From positions 62,001 to 126,000 of the forward strand of contig CALYLX010000069.1 of assembly GCA_944990035.1 (NCBI GenBank): 64,000 nt of DNA. Direction: 5' to 3'. Each line of letters begins with the position of its first letter. The stretch's first letter is position 1. Shown here piece by piece: positions 11,628 to 23,301 of this stretch. The position numbers and the translations under genes were made by a program. A model generated the notes under the pieces. The model did not search any database. It had not been told where the DNA came from and was given only the letters and a program-made list of their open reading frames with translations. Origin of the DNA: Clitopilus passeckerianus. Taxonomy: Eukaryota > Basidiomycota > Agaricomycetes > Agaricales > Entolomataceae.

Positions 11628-12359
11628 ATGACATTCCAAGTGTCTACTAAGCTTCTCCTCATTCTAGTCGTCTATGGGGCCCACTTCTATACATTCACGC
11701 CTCCTAATAAGCCCAAGTCAAACGAGATCATCCCCGGCCAGTCTCTAGCTGAGAAATGGCTCGAGGTCGGGCAGAAATATAACTACCTCGTAAAGGCAAG
11801 GAATCTCGTCTTCCGGCAAGAGTATGAGTACTGAGGGGAACTTTTACAGGGCATTCACCTGCTCGTTGGGATCGCCGAGCTCTACACCTCTCTCTCCGCC
11901 AACAAAATCGGTTCCCCTAGAGAGCTCACCGTCAGTCTAACCTCCATGCTCGGTGTCCTCATCCTTCTTGCAGGCGTATACATCCGGTATCTCTGCTTCA
12001 AAACCATGGCCCACAACTTCACATTCACCCTCTCCATCCGCGAGAACCACCAATTGATCACCCACGGGCCCTATAGCGTCGTTCGACATCCTGCATATTC
12101 TGGTCTAACGTTGGTTTATATCGGACTTGGGCTTTGGCATGGGGCTAAAGGCTCCTGGGTGAGGGAATCAGGTGTTTTGGAGACTGGTTGGGGGTTCGTG
12201 ATTCTAGGAGGTTACGCGTTCTACATGGTCGGGGTTTTGGTTTCGTTGCTCAGGCCTAGGGTAAAGAACGAGGACAAAGAGCTGAAGAAGGTCTTCGGAA
12301 AACAGTGGGATGAGTGGGCGAAGAAGGTTCCTTATGCTGCTATACCTGGAATATTGTAA
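11628..12359 (+). CDS. ICMT-like membrane methyltransferase 6 with a GC-AG intron
   Basis: Exons 11628-11795 and 11850-12359 give 225 aa. At the intron position shared by all paralogues, the donor is AAG|GCAAGG instead of AAG|GT, a classic GC-AG donor context. A GTAAAG six bases upstream (11790) would also be in frame, but it would lose the conserved lysine codon. The acceptor is TTTTACAG at 11849. The second exon has AHNFTFTLSIRENHQLIT, GPYSVVRHPAYSG and NEDKELKKVFGKQWDEWA; the usual PRED is KNED, and the acidic pair is kept. The start MTFQVST is inferred from alignment; an ATG at 11589 would add 13 residues. This is the last copy of the first cluster and ends tail-to-tail with CNOT11. Confidence 0.88.
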
Positions 12360-12750
12360 GGCTAGTAGGAGGATCGTGGAACAATTTAGAGGAGCCAAAG
12401 GTATAGCACAAATAATGTACATTTTGATATCAATTATCTCAACTTTACGTACTGAGAACCATACTGTTATCTAGAGGGTCCGTTTACAGACTATACAAAG
12501 GGCGATGGGCGAAGAAAGCGTCGACTATGGAATCGTCATAATAAGTAGCAAGGCCGGGTCGGATAGCGAATAGCGAAGGCAAAGGGTGGATGCATAAGGC
12601 GTAACGCGTAACATGGGACGGAAGGCAGGCAGGCAATATGCAACCAGGCAAACATGAGACATGAGCATTCGGAACAACGGACAGGATTGGTTTTGTAGTA
12701 AGGGACGAAGCGCAAAGACCGCAGGGTAACCAGGAGCCGAAAGCAGAATC
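12360..12750. other. Convergent 3' region
   Basis: About 390 bases between the stop codons of ICMT-like 6 (+) and CNOT11 (-). It should contain both 3' UTRs; no gene was seen. Confidence 0.5.
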
Positions 12751-14366
12751 CTAGAACTTGCCAAGAGCCAGAGCTCGATAAAGTGCATTCGCATCTTCGA
12801 GCCTGGCATTTTGGAGGCTGAAGTGTGCCATTTCTGCTGAATCCGCGTCCAAAGCTGGGTCGACGATACCGAGCTTGATCAAAGACAAGTAGAACCGACA
12901 TAACTGTATGAAGGATGTGAGTTTGGAACGGGAATGCAGAAGTTTTGAAGAAACCTACATTTTGCGTGCCCTTAGTGAACCGGTCGTCAGCAATCAAGCC
13001 CTCCCGCTCGTCCTGTTCGGCATGATCTAACCAGTTGATACACTCATGGATGAACCGACCGAGAACCTCGGCGCGGACAACATAGGCGACTGTATATGCA
13101 CCGCCAGCCAATGGAGTTTGGTCCCGGAGTAGTCGACCGAGAAGGTCGAAAGTGGGGAGAGTAGGTGGCAAGAAGGGCAAGACGTCAATGAACGGGGACG
13201 GAAGATGGTCTTGTTTTGCTGCCTTGAGGAGCCCGACGAACAGCGGGAGGGCAAGTGTGGGATTGTAGGAGATGAATGACGCCAGGTCGAATGTGACAAT
13301 CATTTGGGAGGAGGCAAGCTCAGGAATTATAGGAGCAATCGTCTGCGAGGCTGTTTAGCAAGAGGAAGCGAGAGTAGGTAGAGGTAAGGCTTACTCGTTG
13401 TTCAGATAACGTCAATGTGCGCTCTTTTGCCGCCAGAAACAATTTCATTGCCTGGGCTACCTGGTCGTCCAATCGATCACGACCTTCATAGAGTCCAGGG
13501 GAGCGAACGCCTTGAGGGGAAATATTGCCATTGCGGGATAAGGAACGATCGGAGGAGGCCGATCTCTGCCTTTGGGTGCTGTTGTGTTGTTGCAAATAAG
13601 TATTCGAGTAGGTAACCTCGTCTCTGTACGAGGATTTTCGCAATCAGCATCCGCAAAATAGGTCCAAGGAAAAGATACGAACAATTGGAAAACATTATTG
13701 TACATTTCGTCATCAATGATTAAATTAGTCGCTCTAAGCTTGGGCGGTAATGGTGATCGTGCTAGAGTGCTTGGTGAATATGGTCCAATCTGCAAAAGAG
13801 AAGCGAGTCAGAGCTGGGGGTCATAGAGCGGTAAAGCCAGACAACCGTACATCGTTCCCATCCCCCTTCAAAATCTTCCAAAGAACCCATACAAGCTGCT
13901 CATTAGGGCTCAACTCGCCACCCTGTGCCACGCCTAACGCCTTCTGTCTCTCTTTTACGAACACGACGAACAGAACCGACTTGAAGGGGTTGATAGCAAT
14001 TGGATGTGGTGCGTACAGCGCATACAGAATGAAAGCCACAAGAATCCTTTGAGAAAGCTGAAAATGGCGTCCCAAATGTTTCGTGTCAATGTTCCATCCT
14101 TAACTTTTGGAACTACAGGATGAACACACCTCAACGGTAACGTTATTTGGATCAAGAAGAGGAAGCAACGCGTCAAGTGCCAGCTGAAATCGCGCTGTGG
14201 GCTGTACGATTTGCGCATACGCCTGTGCCGCCGCTGAGCAAGGCAGCGTGTAAGCCTTCGTCAACAGCACACCCAGGGCTTGCCGGACATGGTCCCCTGC
14301 AGCAGTCACGTTGCTCACTGCTGCTGACGACGACGGCGAAACGGGCGAATGAAAACTTTGCTGCAT
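12751..14366 (-). CDS. CNOT11: CCR4-NOT complex subunit 11 (CNOT11-like)
   Basis: Exons (-) 14366-14130, 14057-13851, 13789-13704, 13623-13395, 13342-12959 and 12903-12751 give 431 aa with an open frame throughout. The N-terminal half has QRILVAFILYALYAPHPIAI, NPFKSVLF and LVWVLWKILKGDGNDIGPYS, the helical part of CNOT11 that in animals binds CNOT1 and CNOT10. A serine/glutamine-rich linker follows. The C-terminal half (LPLFVGLLKAAK, LRDQTPL, FIHECINWLDH, ending in YRALALGKF) matches the conserved DUF2363 region. The protein should act in cytoplasmic mRNA deadenylation. The start is the first ATG after an in-frame TGA; a further 5' exon cannot be excluded. CLA4 lies immediately upstream on the same strand. 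Confidence 0.88.
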
Positions 14367-14724
14367 GGCCTGGATGCAAGCCAGCTCGCTTCGACGCAAG
14401 CTCGTCGGGTGTTCGTCAGAATGGTGGACGGTGGCGGGACCGGACAAGGATGATCGATCATTTCAATTAACATCCATATCCAGCGAAATTTACGCAATCA
14501 TTGTTCCTCGCGTACATTGCTCACAGAAAATATACTATTGCGCGTTGAATGGCTACACTACATCAGTAAGAAAGAAAAGAGAAAGATCCGTAGAGAACTT
14601 GATACAAGAATGCCAGATGGACTGCACAGTCTTCCACAGAAAATGTAGAGATACAAGAGGAAAATATCGCGTATGAATGAGGTGATAGTGCGTGGAGGAC
14701 GCAAATGTCCGCAAAATAGCCTCT
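14367..14724. other. Spacer between CLA4 and CNOT11
   Basis: About 360 bases holding the 3' end of the CLA4 transcript and the CNOT11 promoter. No further gene was seen. Confidence 0.5.
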
Positions 14725-17616
14725 TCACGAAGCTTGCCTGTTCCTAAATCGTAGGAGAGGTGCAAGTCCAGAGAGGGCACAAGACTTTTTCAAGAATTCA
14801 TGCTAAAAGACGGAATGAGAAATTGCCACAAAAGCATTGGACAAACAGTCGTACCTCTAACAGCTCCTTCGCAGTTGCTCGACTGCTGACATCCACGCAG
14901 AGACATACGGCCAAGAATCCCTTCAGCTCCTTGCTCAAAGCCTCCGGTTTCTTGAGGGTAGGCGTTCCGTTGGTGGCAATCAGGTAAAGCGCCTTCAATG
15001 GCTCCTCATCCAGATACGGTGGCTCGTTCTCGATCATCTCAATCGCCATGATACCAAGCGACCAGATATCGACTTTGGCGCCGTACTCCTTCTGCTTGAC
15101 GACTTCAGGAGCCATCCAGTAGGGTGTTCCGACCATCGTTGCTCGCTTGGACTTTTGGTCGGTGAGCTTGGCGCAGAAACCGAAATCGGCTGACAAGGTA
15201 TTCTGTCAGTCTACAAGCCTGGACGTCGGAAGAAGTATGACGCACTGATCTTAACTCGGCCTTGGGCATCCAGAAGAACGTTGTCTGACTTGATATCTCG
15301 ATGAATAATGCTCTGGCTGTGGAGATGGCCAAGACCCTTGCAAGTCTAGAAAACCTCGTCAGCCAAATTCCACACCCAGGTTATGGAGCTCATACCTCTA
15401 AGGAAATGCTAGCAATCTGATCCTCCTCAAGCGTATTGTTCTCGATGATATCCGTCAAAGCACCACCCTCCATGTACTCCATGACGACCCAAAGCTCGGT
15501 ATTCTTGACCAGGTACGACTCCAAGAAGTTGACGATGTTAGGATGCTGAGACTCCTTCATGACCAAGATCTCATTAACGATGAGTTCCTTCCTCGGCTGG
15601 TGTGAGAGGTCCATCTCCTTAATCGCAACCTTCTTCCCAGTGGCAAGAGTCTTCGCGACATAAACGTGTCCAGAAGCTCTAAAATCTCCCATCAGTACAA
15701 GTCGTGACACGAAAGCGGAAAAACCTCACCCTTGACCAACTTTCTTAATCTTACTATAAATCTGCTTGGGATCATCATCGCTCACGACCTGCCTCAACTT
15801 CTCCATAATCTGCACCTCCGTCATAGTGCTTATCCTCTTCTCCTTCGGCTTCTCCAACGCAGCAGCCGCAGCAGCAACTCCCCCACCAGCAGCCTTCTTC
15901 TCCTTCTCCTGTTCCTGTATCTGGATCTTCTTCGGCTGCAGTGGCTTCACAGGTGGCGGGCCAACAGTAGCTCCAGCGGCACCAGAAACAGGCTGCGTAG
16001 CAGCATTAGTCACAGCAGGCGACGATTTTGCAGGAGCTCCAATAGGCGGGCGAGGCAATTCTCCCCGTGACGCAGAGCCCGAAGTCTGCAACCCAAGTGT
16101 CGGCGCCTGCACCTGCGGCGACTCCTTCCTCATCTGTTCTCTCTCCTGCCTCTCCCTCTCATCCCTCGTAGAGGGCAATTGCCTCTGCTGCTGCTCCCTC
16201 TGCTGTTTCTCAGGCAACGACTCCTTCCTAGTCGGCGGCAACCCCGAGGAGGGTCCTGTCGCGGGTTTCCTCGCACTTAGATCGGCGGTCGAAGGTAAAT
16301 GATCCCTCTCGCTCTTGGGCGTAGAAGCACCAGACGAAGCCCCTGAGGGTGGTGCAGGTGCCGGTCGTCCAGCATGCAATGGCCGGGCAGGCGCCGGACG
16401 AGAAGCAGACGGCAAACCGCCGGCTGCCGATGCTGGTGGTCGTGGGCCAACCACGCCTCCAGCAGCGTTTGATGCAGTATGGGCAGCATGGGAGCCGTTC
16501 ACGAGTTCGGCAGCGGCGGCCGCGGCAGATGCGAGATCGTCGCTGTCGGAGGAGAGACCTGGTGGGGAGGATTCTTGCCGTTTGGGCAACGGCCGTGTAG
16601 ACACTAGTGTGGATGCAGACGACGAAGCCGATGGTGTTGGGAGTGCACCGCCCAGTTTGGCCATACCGCCAAGTCCTGTTCCTGCGTTGAATCTTGCTGG
16701 AGCACCTGTTTGGGTAGAATTAGCCTTTGTGGAATGAGTTGGAGAAGGACGGTTAATCGTACCCATATCTTCCATCTCTCGCTTTTGGTGGTCCGTGTAG
16801 AACTCCAAAACGTCAAGAACGGCTTGTGGATCCTTTGCATAGTCCTCCCGTGTGATGGCAGATTTTGTCAAAAGTTTTGCCCATGCGTCTGGCATACCCT
16901 ACGTGCCATGTCAGATTCTAGCCCGCCATGTCAGAGGACAACGACACGCACCGTGAAGGCTCCAGAAACCGGGTCAAAACCAACATGGACCTTGTGGACG
17001 AAATTCGTCGGATTACTAACGCCCATTAACGGGCTCCTGGAATATATATCATCTTGCCACCCGTAAAGTTCCTCGTCATTCTTCAGGGAGAGATGCCACC
17101 GCTTATCCTTGGCCTCGAGCAAAAGACAGTAGGGCTTAAGATCTGTCCGTTCGATGTTGGAGATGTCTCGCAGGTAGATGATGGTTTGTTGTGGGGAATG
17201 CTGTAAGGCAGCGATTAGCTGACGTCTTCGCTGTCAAAGTGACACGAAGGTACCTCTGATTTGTGGATGCTCAGCGTCTCCTCCTTCAACACGAGCCATT
17301 TAAGTTTCCACATCCAGCTAGCGAACGTGCCTTCCTCCTTGATGTTCACTGGGCCATACCGCACGATCGGTGAGCTGCCAGAGTCAATACTTCGGTTTGG
17401 CAGAGGCGTTCCTCCAATTCCCGAGTACATTGGTGTGTAAGATGAAGCCGAAGGAGATGATGGCGAAAACGTGAACGAGGAGTTGTAACCCGAATTAGCT
17501 AGTGCTTGATTTGTGATGAATGTCTGTTGCGGGCTATCAGAGGGGCGTCTCTGGGGTGCCTGTGGTGCAGGTCGCGATGGAGTCAACGACGTCGCTGTAA
17601 CCTGGTGATATGCCAT
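14725..17616 (-). CDS. CLA4: p21-activated protein kinase of the CLA4 type
   Basis: Exons (-) 17616-17254, 17200-16952, 16898-15730, 15678-15396, 15345-15246, 15189-14855 and 14802-14725 give 858 aa. The domain order is a PH domain (about residues 95-180, starting [13 protein letters not shown]), a CRIB motif (about 183-198, [16 protein letters not shown]), a long Ser/Pro/Ala/Gln-rich linker (about 260-570) and a STE20-family kinase. The kinase shows the glycine loop [13 protein letters not shown], lysine in [25 protein letters not shown], activation loop [12 protein letters not shown], and ends [16 protein letters not shown] plus CRIB plus kinase distinguishes CLA4 from STE20. It is a Cdc42/Rac effector that controls polarity, septation and, in basidiomycetes, filamentous growth. 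All catalytic residues are present, and the length is close to that of yeast Cla4. Confidence 0.95.
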
Positions 17617-18738
17617 GGGCAAACGGCAATGGCGGGGTGATTTATAGCAGTTACCTGCTGGTCAGGCCAATCCTACAGAGATCAACGTGACCTCCTTGCG
17701 GTCCTTTGGGTATACTTTCGATTCAAGATCGCGAAGGGCTGTCCGGATAGGCTGCTCGCCGTCTAAATAGACGTCGCCGTTGTCGAGAGTAGCGTTGAGG
17801 GTGTTGAAAGGGTGCTGTGAGTGAAACTTGGCACGATAGAATGGGTGGGCCTTGTTTGGTAGCAGCGCGATCGGATCTATCCGGCGGTTTCAAAGCTGGC
17901 CTCCATCGTCAAGGGGACATGATTTCTCAACAGAAAACAAGACAATAAAATGAATTCAATAAATTCAATAATGAATCGAAGGACTGCCGTGGCCGTGGCC
18001 GTTGGCAAGTACGCAACAAGGCACGCCGCAAAATAAGCGCACCATGCATATCGATATCATTTTCAGGGACTGGGAACGAAGTCCAGACGGACAACTGTAT
18101 TCAGAAGCTCTGTTACGGTTATGTCGGTAAATGTGGGTCAATTGAACGTGCTTGTACTACAGAGCGAAGCCACCAGCTACTGCCTTGTTACTTTCGAGAA
18201 TCACTAGAGTTGAGTCGAAGCAGCAGACCGTGAAATGACCCTCAGAAATTCACTGACTCGTATATTTGTAAATGAACAACACATAAGGCATCCAGCGCAT
18301 TACGTGGAATGTGGCGCAAGGAATCACGTCCACAAGTTCACGTGAAGAGAGGGGGGAGAGGGTTTAAGTTCGGAGCCCCATCAGCCACGGAAGAGCTCCC
18401 AAAAACTGAAGATCATCCGGTTCTTCGGCTTATGATGTTCCCAGACGGATTTCGGGGCAATGTCGGGACCCTTACGATTCCACGACGAAAGAGTCTGAAC
18501 GAATGATTTGCCTTCCGCCATTCCCAATGTTTCCGGCCTCCCTCTTTGAAGAACCTCAGTCACCCTATATGATACGCATCATGGTTCACCACGATAAGTT
18601 GGATCCTATTCCCCGTAGGAACGACCCAATCAACAGACATCCACCAAATGTCTGGCGACCTTGCCTCAAGTGTAATCAGACTTTCCAAGGAACGCGGAGT
18701 CAGCGGAGATGACAAGCAGACTGGAGATGTCGCCTTAA
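17617..18738. other. Divergent promoter region CLA4 / F-box-like 1
   Basis: About 1.1 kb between two head-to-head genes. It should hold both promoters. No supported frame or repeat was seen. Confidence 0.5.
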
Positions 18739-20795
18739 ATGTTCGCCAAGAGGTTGTCCGTGACTGTCCACAACCACACCATGCAGAGAACTAATAGCAC
18801 GACTCTCTTGTCTGCCTACCATACCCAGGTGAGTACTCAAGCTCACTGGCAGGATACATTAGATCGAGAGCGGCTCCTTGCTTTTTCATTACACCTCGAC
18901 TCAAGCGCCTTACACCACTACTCACACATTCGCCTTGTCTTCTTAAAAGGAACCAACGACAACTCCCTCGAGCATTTAGTGAGTTTCATCTTGAACCTTC
19001 CTGCATCGACTAAATTTATTTCATTCAAAGCTTATCACGGCCCGCAGGTGTCCACAGCTCACGCCGTCAAATGACAGACAGCCTGCTATTCCGTATCGAA
19101 CCATTCTCAAACGTGAAAGAACCTCCCAAAGACCCAGTACAATGGATTCCCTCGCTGTATTTTTCTCCGTCACGAGGCTATCCAGGACTGGTGTCAACTA
19201 CCAATCACTTCCAGCCAGCGAACTCTCTTCCGGAACATGGAACGCCGTCGTCTTCGATCGCACATTTCCCATTGACGCCTCAACTCACAGCACCTTGATA
19301 TATCTGGAATCCTCGATCTGCGCCAATACTTCTGTAGACTCGAATAATTATCAGGCCGTCTTCCTACGCAGTTTGAGGATTGTCACGAATGCGGGGGTTG
19401 GATCTATCTCTAGTCCCGGCCTGCGATTCTCCTCTAGCATCCTCCAAGCGATCGCATTTCACTTGGCTGAACGCCGACAAACCCATTGGCGGAAAGACCT
19501 GATGGCGTTCGGGACGACATGCAAAGCCTGGTCTGGTGCCCTTGATTTGTTCTTCAAAATCCACTGCGGGATAGACATGGATTATCCTTTCGCTTGGTTT
19601 GACCCCAAGTACGAGCGCCGCCCTACCATCAACCAAGTAACACATTCGTTGCAACATCGGGGCCCGGCTAGAACCTGCCTGATGGATCGATTCGCACTTA
19701 CAAACTATCGTGACAGCAGTACGGTAAAACCGGGAGACCACACCAGCCTCTACGCTTCAATGGCGAACCTTTGGCAAATTGCTAGCTCGCTCACGGTGCT
19801 TTGCATTCCTCAACTTCCGGGCATCTTCGAGGATCAAGCCATCCTTGAAGCCATTCGGGGTCTTCAAAAAGTCCAAGTATTTCAAGTTGTGGGAATTGGA
19901 TATTTTCGACCCATAATGCGAGGGCAGACGGATTACTATGTTCGCCTACATAACGTCCTGAATGCCATCGGTCGATGGGTAGAAGTAACCGATTTCGAAT
20001 GGCACGGAGAACGGTTTGTCCTCTGAGTGTATAGGTGGTCCCACTGTTAACGGAACTCGACAGGAATAATGTGTACAGACCTAGGAACAGCCACATGGAA
20101 TTCCCCAGACCTGTAGCGCAGGTTAGTCGCGCAGTTTCTAACTGCGAAACCCAAAGACTAAGCCTATGCACCCAAATTTCCTGCAGTTGTCGGCGCCCTA
20201 CAGCTTCGGCTACCGTCTCAAGAAACTCTCCCTGAAAGACGAATTATTGACAAGCTGTCAATTCCTTTCGTTCTTCGAGGCGTCGACATCCAGGCTGAAG
20301 CAACTCGTCCTACACAGCGTGTTGGGGATTACCAATATGGATCTTCAAATTGCCATTGTAGCAGTTTCTTCGACACTTGCGACTATCGAATTCACGGGAT
20401 GCAGATTCCTAAAAGAGGAAACGGAGATGCATGCCTTGGACGCCACAATACCCCTTCTGAACGCTTTGGAATGGATTGAAGTCGACAATTGGAATGCCAG
20501 TTGGAACTTGATTGCGACAAAACAAAGGCAATCCACCTCATGTCTCCCGCGGCTGAAGATCAAGGAGATTTCGGAAACATCCCATTTGGAATATTTTTCA
20601 GACGCGCTTCGGGCAGCTGAGGGAGCGTGGAGAAGGGTAGACCTGAATTATCCATCTAATTACACATCGCATGAGGGCCAGTTTGAGGGGCTTCCGAGCC
20701 ATGTAAACGCTATGGAGTTAAAGATCGAAGAAATACGCTCTGTAGCTAGGGACCTTCGGATTGACTTTGCATGGACTTCAGGAGATGACTATTAA
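18739..20795 (+). CDS. F-box-like protein 1 (local paralogue family, intact)
   Basis: Exons 18739-18978, 19058-20013, 20064-20121 and 20187-20795 give 620 aa. The protein has three parts. An N-terminal module (SLHLDSSALHHYSHIRLVFL then GTNDNSLEHL) ends at intron 1. A middle part contains WNAVVFDRTF and an F-box-like stretch (SSILQAIAFHLAERRQTHW then RKDL...TCKAW). A C-terminal leucine-rich part has repeated L..L.L patterns and HALDA. F-box proteins usually present substrates to SKP1-cullin ubiquitin ligases; the weak F-box makes that an inference. The second intron needs the acceptor at 19057, because the one at 19047 leads into a stop. It is the best-preserved long copy, together with copy 5. 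Confidence 0.8.
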
Positions 20796-21035
20796 CTACT
20801 TCCAGAAAACACCGAATTCAAGCTTGATTTTACTCGGAGCCTACGCCGAGGTGTTCAGATTCTGACCACTGGCAGAAGTCAACAGGGCGGGTCACCAGAT
20901 GAGGTTTGTTTGAAGACTAGATCAAAGGGTTTCTTCATTTCGTCCCTCCATAAAACGAGAACCGTTTAGGTCAAAGCACCATCTATCAACTATATCTCCT
21001 CAGACCTACTAGGGTCTAACCGCGCTAGGTATATC

Positions 21036-23159
21036 ATGAATCCCGCCCGAGCCAGACATCGCCCGCTGATCTCATTCTTCCATAAACAAGATGGTCCTCA
21101 AATGTTCGAACACGATGCACAGGCAACCGTCACCTTTTCATTGCATCTTGATTCCAATATCCTGCACATGTTCTCCAAGTTGCGCCTCATAGTCGTTCGG
21201 GGTACTGATGATGATTCCTTGACGGATCTAGTGAGTTAGCAAGCATTTCTACTGCAGAACCCTATCGTAAATATTTCGTTGTATTCAAGGCCCTTGCAAA
21301 CTCCACGCATCCACAAGTCAATCTCCCAGGAGAGGGGCAGGCTATTCCTCGCCATAGAGATATCTTATCTCGATTTAAGGTGGCTTCGCCTCATGATGCA
21401 TCCTCTACGCTCACTGTATTCTTCGCAGTACTCAGAGAAGGCGAGCATTGCGTCACGTATCTGCCACTGCCGACACCCAATATTCTGAGCGGGATGTGGA
21501 ATATCACCCTCTACGACCGCACATACCACGTTGACTCTCAACACATTCCGTTCTCATTCACTTGACATCAACAATCCGGACCAGCCTACTGCCTCAGGCT
21601 TGGCGGGCGTCCACTCTCCCTCGCACGGAACGGAGAGCATCCCTCGTGTGTGTTCTAAGGATTGTAGCAAAGGACGACAAACCCAGTCCCTTGGAAACCT
21701 TGCCACTGTGCACGTTAAGACAAATTGTTAATTTCCTGGTAGAACCTCATGACCGGTCGTGGCGCCGAGACCTTCTGGCTCCTGGACTAACCTGTAAATC
21801 ATGGACGATAGTCCTTGATTGGTTCTTCAGTCTGCATTGTGACACATCTAGTAGGCTGAAAATCTTGGCCTTTCCGCCTTGGGAAGATGACATTCGCCCG
21901 CGGCTACTCAATGTAATCCACTCCCTACAGCACGGACGCAAAGAGAGAGGACTTTTTATGCACAAGCTTACCCTCGACAACTATCTAGAAGGCAAAGCAC
22001 ACTTGACCACTGATCACGTAGATTTGCTGATAAGTTGTTTCGTCGTCATTCTCACGGCGGCACGGGCTCTTCAAGAAATCACCCTCCATCAGTTCCCAAC
22101 AGTGTTCGAGCACCAGAAGTTGCTCCACGCCCTTAGGCCCCTCAGAGAAGTGAAAGTGTTACACGCTTCGAGGCACAAATGGTTCGACCTCCTATCACGC
22201 AGGGATGATTATTACATCCGTTTGCACAATGTGCTATCCGTCATCTGCGAATGGACGAAATTATCGAAATTCGAATGGGATGGGGTTAGACTCAGCGTTG
22301 GGACTACATACAACCAGAGGTTCGGCTGAATTAGCATCCTCCAGAATATATAGCTTATACGATTGCGTAGCGATCTCGAGGTTTCTGAGGCCGAGCAACT
22401 GAAGCGAAAATCTCAGATCAGCGAGCCGTTCTGTGGGGAGAGGTCACATTGCACTCACTGCTAGAAATTATCTTTCAGCATTTAGTAGTGGCGACTACTT
22501 ACCATCTGTCATGCCGCTTGACGAAACTATCCATAGCCAACGAGATAATAGCTAGCAGTCAATTCCAGGCCTTTTTCCAGGTCCCCAAACCTCAGCTCAG
22601 GGAATTGATGTTGGTATTCGTGGAAGGCGTTAGCATCAGGGACTTCCGTTTCGCACTCGAGGCAGTTGCGCCCACTCTCGCAATCATAAATGTTCAGACT
22701 TGTAGCTTTTCCAAGGAGAGGGACGAAGTTCATGCCCTGGATGCCGTAATATCCACTCTCGACTCCTTGGAATGCCTCGAAGTCAACGCTAGCAGCATCA
22801 GTTCGATCAGTCTCGCCAGAAAGCAGAAGCAGTCCACCCCCGAATTACCGGGAATCTCCATTTACGGTATTGAGAACACATCATCATTTTTGAAGGACTT
22901 TCCCCTGGCTCTCAGGGCTTCGAAAGGAGCATGGTGGTACTTGGTGCTCGGTGGGTGGCAGCGGTCACCCGACGAGGACAAGGATGACGACGAGAAAGAG
23001 GATAAGAACAAGGTGGAACAGGAAGACCAGGGAGACCAGGGAGAGGACGACTGGTGGACTTCCCGGTGGACCCGAAACCGGGCAAGGAATAGTGAGGTTG
23101 AGGCTGTCCGGAAGGTAGCAAGAGAGCTTGGAATTGAATTCTCGGAGTGGGCAGCTTGA
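21036..23159 (+). pseudogene. F-box-like protein 2, frame broken
   Basis: This tandem copy of F-box-like 1 starts 241 bp behind it. Exon 1 is 21036-21230 (SLHLDSNILHMFSKLRLIVV, then RGTDDDSLTDL) and exon 2 starts at 21290 (HRDILSRFKVASPHDASSTL). At about 21549-21555 (CATTCCGTTCTCATTC), one base is missing relative to the paralogues. The frame jumps from TYHVDSQHIPF to LIHLTSTIRTS, both parts matching the family. Downstream, the F-box-like stretch LRQIVNFLVEPHDRSWRRDL is intact. The exons around 22270-22450 are hard to join cleanly, and the C-terminal part (to 23159) gained a very acidic insert (DEDKDDDEKEDKNK). It is probably a recent pseudogene; a sequencing error at 21550 is the alternative. 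Confidence 0.65.
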
Positions 23160-23301
23160 GCGTTCCTTCTGAGACAAGCCTCACACGGAGTATATGAATA
23201 CCCTTTACAATCGTGATATTACTGTACAGAAATACTCATACATAGCATAGGAATTATGATGTTCAAGAACGTTCATGTTTTCGCCTGTCATTTCATCTCG
23301 G

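Noticed and set aside
15732..16737. Long + frames opposite the CLA4 linker
   Set aside because: They are shadows of the biased Ser/Pro/Ala-rich codons on the minus strand; CLA4 is clearly the coding strand.
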